From positions 1 to 5,240 of the forward strand of contig CAMJJZ010000078.1 of the NCBI GenBank assembly GCA_946406275.1: a DNA stretch of 5,240 nt. The letters are read 5' to 3'. The DNA comes from an uncultured Bacteroidales bacterium (GTDB taxonomy: Bacteria > Bacteroidota > Bacteroidia > Bacteroidales > UBA932). The translations under genes were made by a program, and so were the position numbers. Positions 1 to 5,240 of this stretch are shown one piece after another (position 1 is the stretch's first letter; each line of letters opens with the position of its first letter). The notes under the pieces are model-generated. The model saw nothing but the letters and a program-made list of their open reading frames with translations, did no database searches and was not told the DNA's origin.

Positions 1-69
1 TCAATCATAATTTTGCGTTTGAGTTTATTACTTACAATGTCTTTCACTCGCTATCTTGTGAATAGCTTG

Positions 70-77
70 CAAATATA
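70..77 (-). promoter_or_regulatory. Probable -7 box for a gene off the left edge
   Basis: The minus strand again reads TATATTTG, with no clear TTTG -33 box. The next minus-strand ATG is at 6-8, only 8 bases from the window edge and preceded by an A-rich stretch (AACGCAAAATT), so it could start a gene whose body lies outside; this cannot be verified here. The leader would be about 55 nt. The box stands at nearly the same distance from a conserved upstream module (94-137) as the psuK box does from its copy, which supports both as genuine promoters. Confidence 0.42.
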
Positions 78-93
78 GCAATTTTTCATGTAA

Positions 94-137
94 TTCCGGC
101 CCCTCATCCCTGAAATTGCCCGTTTTTGCGGACGGAA
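94..137. repeat. Upstream module, copy after psuG
   Basis: Second copy of the module found before psuK, here beginning 9 nt past the psuG stop and ending 17 nt from the TATATTTG box at 70-77. Its outer arms are TTCCG (94-98) and CGGAA (133-137), so two base pairs differ from the CCCCG/CGGGG arms of the other copy while pairing is kept. There is no T-tract, so it does not look like a terminator of psuKG. Apart from this module and the promoter box, bases 1-145 hold nothing I can support. Confidence 0.55.
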
Positions 138-145
138 GCCTATGC

Positions 146-1051
146 CTACAGTAGCGCTGCGGTCTTGGCGGCCAGGCGGGCGTTGTTGAGGACGAGCTGG
201 ATGTTGGAGGCGAGGGAGTCGCCGCCGGTTATGTCCTTGATGCGGGCAAGGAGGAAGGGAGTGGTTTCCTTGCCGTGGATGCCCTGGGCGGCGGCTTCAT
301 CAAGAGCCTGAGAGATGGCGGCATTGATGCGGTCAGGGTCCATGGAGTATTCTTCCGGGATGGGGTTGGTTACCAGCATGCCGCCTTCAAGACCCATTTC
401 CAATTTTGTGCGGAATGCAGCTGCCAGTTCTTCCGGTGTGTCAATTCTGTAATCCACTTTGAACCCGCTCCGGCGCGTGTAGAATGCCGGCAATTCCTCT
501 GTACCATAGCCGATTACAGGAACGCCCTTGGTCTCAAGATATTCCAGCGTGAGCCCCAAGTCCAATATGGATTTGGCTCCGGCGCAGATTACCATCACTG
601 GCGTCTTTGCCAGTTCCTCAAGGTCTGCCGATATGTCCATGGTGGTCTCAGCTCCGCGGTGTACTCCGCCGATGCCTCCGGTAGCGAACACCTTGATTCC
701 GGCCATGGCGGCGATAATCATGGTGGTGGTAACTGTGGTGGCACCATCCTCTCCGCGTGCAACAAGTACCGGCAGGTCACGGCGGGAAGCTTTGATCACG
801 TCCCGGCCCTTGCGGCCAAGAAACTCAATCTGGTCCTTGGTGAGTCCAGTCTTGAGCCGTCCGCCTATTACTGCAATGGTTGCCGGCACGGCGCCACCAT
901 CCCGTATGGTCTGCTCCACCCGGAGCGCCGTCTCAACGTTCTGGGGATACGGCATACCATGGGAGATGATGGTGGATTCCAGCGCAACAACGGGTTTGCT
1001 ATTAGCCAGTGCTTCAGCTACTTCCGGGCTCAGGTCAAGGTACTTGTTCAT
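146..1051 (-). CDS. psuG: Pseudouridine-5'-phosphate glycosidase
   Basis: Cytoplasmic enzyme that reversibly splits the C-C glycosidic bond of pseudouridine 5'-phosphate into uracil and ribose 5-phosphate, the second step of pseudouridine breakdown. The 301-residue protein is full length for the family and resembles E. coli PsuG (YeiN) along its whole length as I recall that sequence. Family hallmarks are all present: ALESTIISHGMP near residue 23, GAVPATIAVIGG near 53, SRRDLP at 89, the GATTVTTTM segment at 103, ATGGIGGVHRGAE at 123, CAGAKSILDLG at 156, NPIPEE near the C-terminal third and GGDSLASNIQL close to the end. Residues matching the E. coli active site are intact: Glu25 (Glu31), Lys87 (Lys93), the metal-binding Asp143 (Asp149) and Lys160 (Lys166). 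The ATG start overlaps the psuK stop in an ATGA arrangement, which implies translational coupling. Function is inferred from family residues, with little room for another assignment. Confidence 0.97.
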   Translation of the reverse strand: MNKYLDLSPEVAEALANSKPVVALESTIISHGMPYPQNVETALRVEQTIRDGGAVPATIAVIGGRLKTGLTKDQIEFLGRKGRDVIKASRRDLPVLVARGEDGATTVTTTMIIAAMAGIKVFATGGIGGVHRGAETTMDISADLEELAKTPVMVICAGAKSILDLGLTLEYLETKGVPVIGYGTEELPAFYTRRSGFKVDYRIDTPEELAAAFRTKLEMGLEGGMLVTNPIPEEYSMDPDRINAAISQALDEAAAQGIHGKETTPFLLARIKDITGGDSLASNIQLVLNNARLAAKTAALL

Positions 1052-1899
1052 ATGTTCAGATACTTTATTACTTCACTCACGGCGTCCGGGCTCTCCACTG
1101 CACAGCGTGCACATACAAGGCCGATTCTTGCCGATTCCTCCACCGTGGCGGCAGGTCCGGCATGGACTATTCCGGCCAGAAGGGCATCGCCCCCGCCGGT
1201 GACATTTTTTACGGTGCAAGGCAGCGCCGGGAACTTGTAAATATGTTCGTTGGCATGGACTCGGAGGCCATCGGCACCAAGGCTTACATAGAGGCGGTCA
1301 ACTCCGGCAATGCCTTCCAACAGGCTATATTCCAGCGCATTGCACTTGAGGGCGAAGACGTTCTTTTTAAGCGAGAGTTCCATTGCTTCCGCTATGCGTC
1401 CGGCCTTGGCAACGGACACCGCATCAAGGTATAGCGGTTTCCGGCAGTTGTCGATGAGCCACGCCAGAGCCCGGGGCGAAAGGTTTGAATCTGCGACTAC
1501 GGCATCGGCCTCATAAATGGCCTGGACTCTACGGGAAAGCCAGGCGGAATCCATGCTCTCCGTTGCGGACATATCGGCCACGCCGCCAAGTAGTTCGCCA
1601 TTGGCGTCATTGATGGAGACGAAGAAGGAATTGGTGCCCTCGGAGGCAATCTCCGCGTATTTTGTGCCGATGCCCATCTCCTTGCACGCCGTCTCAATGA
1701 CCGGGCCGAAGACACCGCCGCCGAAGATGGTAACCAATTGAACATCGTCCCCCAACAGAGCCAGGTTGTGGGCAATGTTGCGACCTACGCCGCCCCAGCT
1801 TACATGCACCCGTCCGGGATTGGAATCCCCGGCCCGGAATGCGCCCGCCGTGGTGGCCGTCACGTCAACGTTTGCCCCGCCTATGACACAAACTCTCAT
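1048..1899 (-). CDS. psuK: PfkB-family pseudouridine kinase
   Basis: Phosphorylates pseudouridine to pseudouridine 5'-phosphate using ATP, supplying the substrate of the PsuG encoded immediately downstream. The 283-residue protein shows the ribokinase/PfkB layout: an N-terminal beta strand with GGANVD at residues 7-12, the glycine-rich substrate-side motif GGVGRNIA at 36-43, and the C-terminal signature NVTGGGDALLAG around 232-243, where Asp238 is the expected catalytic base and the GGGD loop forms the anion hole. This motif reads TGGGD rather than the commoner TGAGD, a conservative change. Sequence alone gives a PfkB carbohydrate or nucleoside kinase; the pseudouridine substrate is inferred from the 4-bp overlap with psuG, the standard pairing for this pathway. 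The start is the ATG at 1897-1899, which leads directly into the first strand (MRVCVIGGANVD). A TATATTTG box lies 19 nt before it. No transporter gene accompanies the pair in this window. Confidence 0.93.
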   Translation of the reverse strand: MRVCVIGGANVDVTATTAGAFRAGDSNPGRVHVSWGGVGRNIAHNLALLGDDVQLVTIFGGGVFGPVIETACKEMGIGTKYAEIASEGTNSFFVSINDANGELLGGVADMSATESMDSAWLSRRVQAIYEADAVVADSNLSPRALAWLIDNCRKPLYLDAVSVAKAGRIAEAMELSLKKNVFALKCNALEYSLLEGIAGVDRLYVSLGADGLRVHANEHIYKFPALPCTVKNVTGGGDALLAGIVHAGPAATVEESARIGLVCARCAVESPDAVSEVIKYLNI

Positions 1900-1918
1900 A
1901 AACTTGCCTTTAGGTATA

Positions 1919-1926
1919 CAAATATA
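1919..1926 (-). promoter_or_regulatory. Probable -7 box of the psuKG promoter
   Basis: The minus strand reads TATATTTG, an exact match to the Bacteroidota TAnnTTTG -7 element, 19 nt before the psuK ATG. The predicted transcript would have a very short leader of about 10-15 nt. No good TTTG -33 box is seen about 20 nt further upstream; that region is GC-rich, followed by an A-run. The box matches the consensus and sits in the only gap before psuK, but the missing -33 keeps confidence moderate. Confidence 0.5.
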
Positions 1927-1945
1927 ACTCTTTTTCCCATTACCG

Positions 1946-1987
1946 CCCCGCCGCTATCCCTGAAAATGGCATATATTTCGGACGGGG
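1946..1987. repeat. Upstream module, copy before psuK
   Basis: Positions 1956-1985 match 106-135 at 23 of 30 bases without gaps, with a conserved start (ATCCCTGAAA) and end (CGGACGG). CCCCG at 1946-1950 can pair with CGGGG at 1983-1987, and CCG/CGG extends the stem across a single bulged A. The module lies 20 nt upstream of the psuK TATATTTG box and touches the palindromic element on its right. It may be an operator or upstream activating site, or a small dispersed repeat carrying a promoter. Confidence 0.6.
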
Positions 1988-2089
1988 TGACGTACGTCAC
2001 CTGAAAGTGAGGGGACCTGCAGCGCAAATCGGCCTCACAGGGCGTATAGTGACGCAGGTCCCCCGGATAAAAGGTGACGTACGTCACCC
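1985..2089. repeat. Nested inverted repeat with paired 16-bp palindromes
   Basis: The perfect palindrome GGTGACGTACGTCACC occurs twice, at 1986-2001 and 2073-2088. Between them lie GGGGACCTGC (2011-2020) and its reverse complement GCAGGTCCCC (2054-2063). Both pairs share one dyad axis at position 2037, and the spacers between outer and inner arms are both 9 nt, so the whole element is a single symmetric structure; G1985 and C2089 extend the outer arms to 17 bp. The inner loop is 33 nt. GTGAGG at 2007-2012 can pair alternatively with CCTCAC at 2033-2038, which would exclude the inner stem. It fills most of the gap between the serpin cluster and psuK. It could be a dispersed palindromic repeat, an operator array or a termination/processing structure. 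No clear target-site duplication is visible. Confidence 0.85.
2067..2088 (-). terminator. Possible intrinsic terminator of the serpin cluster
   Basis: Read on the minus strand, the palindrome at 2088-2073 gives an RNA hairpin with a GGUGAC/GUCACC stem and a GUAC loop, directly followed by UUUUAU (2072-2067). It begins 12 nt after the stop of the 265-residue gene, the expected place for a terminator. The other palindrome copy at 1986-2001 has no T-tract on either strand. The U-tract is short and the stem only six pairs, so efficiency is uncertain. Confidence 0.5.
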
Positions 2090-2100
2090 GGAGGGGAAAG

Positions 2101-2898
2101 CTAGAAGGAATAGCCTAGTTTGAGGCCGGCGTTGGCGTAGCCGGCGCCCACTTCGCCGTGGAGGGAGACCCAGGTGGATTTGGTGTTGGTGTCAGAGAGC
2201 CTCACGCGGAAACCGGCTTCCGCGGACAGGTACTGAGGGAACATTTCGTACGGATACTCAAGGAGGTCTATGCCTGCCGACAGGCCCAGATAGGGCGAGA
2301 CCATGCCGCGGGTGATGCTCCAGCGAAAGTCGGCATACACTGGAAGTGAAGCCTCCGGTTTGTTAAACCAAACCAGGCCGGGAGCCACGCCGCCGCCAAG
2401 GAAAATGTGGCGTCCGAAATGTTTGCCCACTGTGGCCCGAACCCTTATGGCAGAAATCATAGGAACCGCCTCCAGTATTATTCCAAGGCCGGTCTGGGAC
2501 GGATCTTTGCCTTTGGGACTATGCCACGGGGCGGTGCTGTTTACCATACTTCGGCCCATAACATAGACGGGTATTCCTGCTGCCAGGCATATAATGCCGC
2601 CGGCGGCAAAAATGGCTGCTCCGCTTAGGAGAATTGCCCCAAGCATATCGTCATACTCGTATGCCGGATTATAGGGTCTGGCCAGATCCACCAGAAGAAG
2701 CGCCCCGCCAACCACACCCAGGCCAAGACCTGTAATGCAAGCTGACGCCCCAAAAACTGACAATGCACCTCCTATGTTCTCGCCGCGGTAATCGTATTCT
2801 GCGGCCAGCGAATCGGGCTGGCTCACAACAGTTTGGGCGCATATCACTCCTGCAGTGCTGAAAGTCAGACACAGTATGAGCAATATGCGCCTTAACAT
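2101..2898 (-). CDS. Unrecognised exported envelope protein
   Basis: I do not recognise a named family. The 265-residue product starts with a clear signal peptide: Arg3-Arg4, a hydrophobic core to about residue 18, then ICA before Gln22, a good signal peptidase I site. Two long Gly/Ala-rich hydrophobic stretches follow (about 44-70 and 86-114), separated by a polar Tyr/Asp/Pro segment, and look like a helical hairpin with GxxxG-type packing. From about 135 the character changes to alternating polar/apolar strands rich in Gly and aromatics (for example GGGVAPGLVWF, SPYLGLSAGIDLL, GEVGAGYANAGLKLGYSF), ending in Phe as outer-membrane barrel strands do. So the visible design is signal, hydrophobic hairpin, then a small beta-sheet or barrel-like domain. 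The ATG at 2896-2898 is 12 nt after the serpin stop, in an AT-rich gap, so it is probably co-transcribed as the last gene of the serpin cluster. Export is well supported; outer-membrane location is an inference. Confidence 0.85.
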   Translation of the reverse strand: MLRRILLILCLTFSTAGVICAQTVVSQPDSLAAEYDYRGENIGGALSVFGASACITGLGLGVVGGALLLVDLARPYNPAYEYDDMLGAILLSGAAIFAAGGIICLAAGIPVYVMGRSMVNSTAPWHSPKGKDPSQTGLGIILEAVPMISAIRVRATVGKHFGRHIFLGGGVAPGLVWFNKPEASLPVYADFRWSITRGMVSPYLGLSAGIDLLEYPYEMFPQYLSAEAGFRVRLSDTNTKSTWVSLHGEVGAGYANAGLKLGYSF

Positions 2899-2910
2899 TC
2901 TAATAATAAA

Positions 2911-4182
2911 TTACTTCCCGGTGTATGCGCCGGCGAAGAGGATGGTGCCGGAGGTTTCCTCGGCAATGAGGTATGCGAAGGGATGGTCGCAGGTGAAATA
3001 TACAGGAGGGTCTGCGGGCAAGGCGTTGCCTTCCATAGCCACTACGGTGACGGCTGCGGCCTCCGTTCCCCACTCAGCAACCGTGATACGGGCTTTCTGG
3101 ATTACCTTGTCTATAAACGCCTGTACCTCAGGATCCTGGAACATGAGGTCAAACTGAGCATCGTCAGTGAAGGCATCCTTCACGCCAAGGGCTTTCAGGG
3201 CATCATTCAAGTTGAAACTGCTGGACGTCTCGAACTTGGGAAGACTGAGGATTATCTCGCGGGTCTTCATCTTGGACAGGATGTCCTTCCAGTCCAGAGT
3301 GGGGAAGTTTGCCGCAAAACCACTTATCTCTCCCTGCGGGAGGAGGATGTACATAGCGAACTTTCCGCTGGCGTAAGGAATCCTAAGTACCTGGAAATCA
3401 TCCATATCGGCATATTGCCACCACCTTGACGTGTGCATCATGGGAACCTCTATGGCATCGCAGCCAACACCAGGGCGGAAGCCCTCGTTCCTGGTAAACT
3501 CACTGTCGAACAGCGGCTGTGCGCCCTCCGGCACCCAAGGGGCCTTGAAGTACAGCGCATTCATCAGAAAAGCCAGGGCGTTGGGATTGATCTGGTCTGC
3601 CTCCAGCATTTTGTCGATGAGGCCGTTGGTGTTACGGGAAGCCCAGTCGTTGATGCGGACGGCAACGGCGTCCGGATCGGCGAAGGACATGTTTTCCACG
3701 GCGGCGTAATAGGTGCTCTCAACCTTCTCCTTGAACGACGGCAGAAGCGGATATTTGTCGTTCACCAGTATGGCGTCCGCCAGCTGAAGCTTCACCTCCT
3801 TGTCCAGGGCCGGAAGTTCGTTAAGGAGCTTGTTGCAAAGGGAATTCAGTTTGCCGAGGTCATCCCCGAAGCCCAGCGCGGCCACAATCTGGTCCAGCGT
3901 TTTCCCGGAGGCACCGTTGGCCGTCATCCCCAGGGCGTACTGGAGGCTCAGCGGAGAGAACACGAAGCTCTTGCCACCCTGCTGAAGCAGAGGGAACAAC
4001 TTGAACGTTAGAGAGTTCCCGGACTGGACCATGGCGGCTTCCTCGGCAGTGAGGCTTACCTTGGTAATCTGTTCAGTGGGCTGAGGGGAAGACATCTGGA
4101 TGGGGTCTTTCACCTGAGGAGTCTCCGGATCGCAGCCTATGCACAATGCAAGTACAGCCGCAAGTATAATACTCTTTTTCAT
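2911..4182 (-). CDS. Serpin-family protease inhibitor, lipoprotein
   Basis: Predicted suicide inhibitor of serine or cysteine proteases, anchored in the cell envelope. The 423-residue protein begins MKKSIILAAVLALCIGC, a lipoprotein signal with Cys17 as the likely lipidated residue, followed by an acidic start (DPE) and a Pro/Ser-rich linker to about residue 45. The rest is a complete serpin domain: FVFSPLSLQYALGM (helix B), NALYFKAPWVPEG (strand 3A), VPMMHTSRWWQYAD, LRIPYASGKFAMYILLP, LSLPKFETSSSFNL, the inhibitory hinge EWGTEAAAVT at 370-379, and the C-terminal FTCDHPFAYLI and GTILFAGAY. The small-residue hinge is the kind seen in true inhibitors. The C-terminal serpin signature is met except for Ala after the conserved Phe. 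An in-frame TTG at 4189-4191 touches the upstream stop, but the ATG at 4180-4182 gives the proper signal peptide and is preferred. The target protease cannot be read from the sequence. Confidence 0.95.
   Translation of the reverse strand: MKKSIILAAVLALCIGCDPETPQVKDPIQMSSPQPTEQITKVSLTAEEAAMVQSGNSLTFKLFPLLQQGGKSFVFSPLSLQYALGMTANGASGKTLDQIVAALGFGDDLGKLNSLCNKLLNELPALDKEVKLQLADAILVNDKYPLLPSFKEKVESTYYAAVENMSFADPDAVAVRINDWASRNTNGLIDKMLEADQINPNALAFLMNALYFKAPWVPEGAQPLFDSEFTRNEGFRPGVGCDAIEVPMMHTSRWWQYADMDDFQVLRIPYASGKFAMYILLPQGEISGFAANFPTLDWKDILSKMKTREIILSLPKFETSSSFNLNDALKALGVKDAFTDDAQFDLMFQDPEVQAFIDKVIQKARITVAEWGTEAAAVTVVAMEGNALPADPPVYFTCDHPFAYLIAEETSGTILFAGAYTGK
2995..3069 (-). other. Reactive-centre loop of serpin 2911-4182
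   Basis: This segment encodes Gly372 (P15) to Phe396, the exposed loop a target protease cleaves. The proximal hinge GTEAAAVTVVA is followed by the variable part MEGNALPADPPVYF. Counting 15 residues from P15 in the usual serpin manner puts P1 at Asn386 and P1' at Ala387, but cleavage one or two residues away is possible. The distance from P15 to the Phe of the DHPF motif is about four residues longer than I recall for human alpha-1-antitrypsin. The loop position is well supported; the exact scissile bond is inferred. Confidence 0.75.
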
Positions 4183-4191
4183 ATTATTCAA

Positions 4192-5240
4192 TTAATTACC
4201 ACAATATGCGCCGGCGAAGAGGATGGTGCCGGAAGTTTTCTCCGCAATGAGGTAAGCGAAGGGGTGGTCGCAGATGAAATTTACGGGAGTTTCCTCAGGC
4301 AGACCGGCGGATTCCTTGGCCATGGCTACAACAGTAACGGCGGCGGCTTCCGTGCCCCACTCGGCAACGGAGATCCGGGCCTTCTGGATTACGTAATCGA
4401 TGTGCGCCTCCAGGTCAGGGTCCTGGAACATGCGGTCGAACCGGGCGGAGCCGGTAAAGGCATACTTCACGCCGAGTTTCACAAGGGTTTGGTTGAGAAG
4501 GAAGCTGCTGGAAGTCTCGAACTTGGGTAGGGCCAGGTTCACCTCGCATCCCTTGAGATTGGAGCGGATTCCCTGCCAGTCCAGTTTGGGGAAGTCCTGC
4601 ATAAGGGATGCGAAAGTATACTTTTCGGGCACGTTGTCCGGCTGGTCGCCAACATATTCACCCTCCGGCAGAAGGATATACATCGCGAATTTCCCGTTGG
4701 CGTAAGGGATTTCAAGGACACGGAAATTGCCGAAGTTAGCATAGTTAAGCCACCTCGAGGTGTGCATTGTAGGAACCGAAGTAGCCTCACATCCACCAAA
4801 ATAGAAAGTCTGGTCCCATGTATCATTCTTCTCGAAAAGAGGTTTTCTGCCTTCAGGCACCCAGGGGGCCTTGAAGTATAGGGCATTCAGGAGGAAGGCG
4901 ATGTCGTCCGGAGAGATGTCACCGGCGCCCAGCATCTTGCTGATGAGACCGTTGGTGTTTCGATTTGACCAGTCATTGATGCGGGCGGCAACGTTGGAGG
5001 GATCGTCAAAAGACATATTCTCCACGGCGGCGTAGTAAGTGCTTTCCACCTTCTCCTTGAACGAGGGAAGAAGAGGATACTGGTCGCTTACCAGGATGGC
5101 GTCCGCCAGTTTGAGTTTGACGCCGAGGTCCACCGCCGGGAGCTCGTTGAGGAGCTTGTTGCAGAGGGCGTTGAGGGCGTCGAGGTCCGTCCCGAATCCC
5201 AGTGCGTCCACAATCTGGTCCAGCGTTTCACCGGACGCAC
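4192..5240 (-). CDS. Serpin-family protease inhibitor, 5' end missing
   Basis: Paralogue of the serpin gene that follows it, cut off by the right window edge. The frame stays open to the edge: codons upstream of the GTG at 5209-5211 read ASGETLDQI, matching the internal ASGKTLDQI of the neighbour, so this GTG is an internal Val and not a start. The 348 visible residues cover the domain from the end of the helix B/C region to the C-terminus, including NALYFKAPWVPEG, VPTMHTSRWLNYAN, LEIPYANGKFAMYILLP, LALPKFETSSSF, the hinge EWGTEAAAVT and FICDHPFAYLI near the end. Compared with the neighbour it has about 12 extra residues after the ILLP strand (around GDQPDNVPEKYTF) and a reactive loop two residues longer. 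By comparison with the neighbour, roughly 85-90 residues are missing, probably including a lipoprotein signal. Its TAA lies 9 nt before the next ATG, so the two are almost certainly co-transcribed. Confidence 0.95.
   Translation of the reverse strand, partial: ASGETLDQIVDALGFGTDLDALNALCNKLLNELPAVDLGVKLKLADAILVSDQYPLLPSFKEKVESTYYAAVENMSFDDPSNVAARINDWSNRNTNGLISKMLGAGDISPDDIAFLLNALYFKAPWVPEGRKPLFEKNDTWDQTFYFGGCEATSVPTMHTSRWLNYANFGNFRVLEIPYANGKFAMYILLPEGEYVGDQPDNVPEKYTFASLMQDFPKLDWQGIRSNLKGCEVNLALPKFETSSSFLLNQTLVKLGVKYAFTGSARFDRMFQDPDLEAHIDYVIQKARISVAEWGTEAAAVTVVAMAKESAGLPEETPVNFICDHPFAYLIAEKTSGTILFAGAYCGN
4276..4356 (-). other. Reactive-centre loop of serpin 4192-5240
   Basis: The hinge GTEAAAVTVVA is identical to that of the paralogue, but the cleavable part reads MAKESAGLPEETPVNF, two residues longer and with a Lys-Glu pair where the paralogue has Gly-Asn. 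Counting from P15 gives P1 at Glu and P2 at Lys; a one-residue shift would make Lys the P1 residue, which would suit trypsin-like or Lys-specific proteases. The loop position is solid, the specificity is speculative. Confidence 0.7.

Noticed and set aside
94..145. Intrinsic terminator after psuG
   Set aside because: Short stems can be drawn (CCGT/ACGG, TTCCG/CGGAA) but loops are long and no T-tract follows on the minus strand, so termination here is not supported.
275..1240. Long plus-strand open frame (321 codons) opposite psuG and psuK
   Set aside because: It lies wholly antisense to two well-supported enzyme genes, crosses their overlap, and its translation is rich in Cys, His and Arg with no family resemblance. 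It is a by-product of GC-rich coding on the other strand, as are the plus-strand frames at 528-1202 and 3433-4011.
1896..1940. Possible 14-residue leader peptide (MGKRVIFVYLKASL) overlapping the psuK start
   Set aside because: The ATGA overlap is tempting for translational coupling, but the frame includes the TATATTTG box, so the transcript expected from that promoter would not contain its start. There is no run of regulatory codons.
1896..2087. Minus-strand 63-codon frame ending in an ATGA overlap with psuK
   Set aside because: It begins with GTG inside one palindrome and runs through the other, the inner inverted repeat and the -7 box. Its sequence (VTYVT at both ends) is simply the translated palindromes, so it is unlikely to be a gene.
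1986..2088. CRISPR-like repeat pair
   Set aside because: There are only two 16-bp units, each a full palindrome, and the sequence between them is itself an inverted repeat. No further repeats or cas genes are present.
4189..4191. TTG as the start of the complete serpin
   Set aside because: It would add only Met-Asn-Asn before MKKSIIL; the ATG at 4180-4182 gives a standard lipoprotein signal with Lys-Lys right after Met.
5209..5211. GTG as the start of the right-hand serpin
   Set aside because: The frame continues upstream to the edge with residues ASGETLDQI that match the interior of the paralogue, so this is an internal valine codon.

Overview
The window looks like a piece of a Bacteroidota chromosome, most likely Bacteroidales. 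The reasons are GC-rich genes separated by short AT-rich gaps, no clear Shine-Dalgarno sequences before the starts, two TATATTTG boxes matching the TAnnTTTG -7 element of Bacteroidota promoters, a lipoprotein serpin of the kind known from this phylum, and an exported protein ending in a barrel-like C-terminal Phe. I cannot support a genus. All five genes lie on the minus strand, so transcription runs from the right edge to the left edge.

Right part (2101-5240): a tight three-gene cluster. It starts with a serpin cut by the window edge (4192-5240), followed after 9 nt by a second, complete, paralogous serpin with a lipoprotein signal (2911-4182). After a further 12 nt comes an unrecognised 265-residue exported protein (2101-2898). 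The serpins share most of their fold residues and stretches of identical DNA, but differ in sequence and length in the reactive-centre loop that decides which protease is trapped. They are probably envelope-anchored protease inhibitors of different specificity.

Middle (1900-2100): a 201-bp gap with unusual structure. It holds two copies of a perfect 16-bp palindrome placed symmetrically around an inner 10-bp inverted repeat, all on one dyad axis at 2037. The copy nearest the serpin cluster is followed by a T-tract in the direction of transcription and may serve as its terminator. Next to it is a sequence module that recurs, with similar spacing to a TATATTTG box, in the gap left of psuG.

Left part (1-1899): psuK and psuG overlap by 4 bp (ATGA) and encode the two-step pseudouridine degradation pathway: pseudouridine to its 5'-phosphate, then to uracil plus ribose 5-phosphate. 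No nucleoside transporter or regulator gene is visible beside them. The last 145 bases hold no supported gene but contain the second repeat module and a probable promoter for a gene off the left edge.
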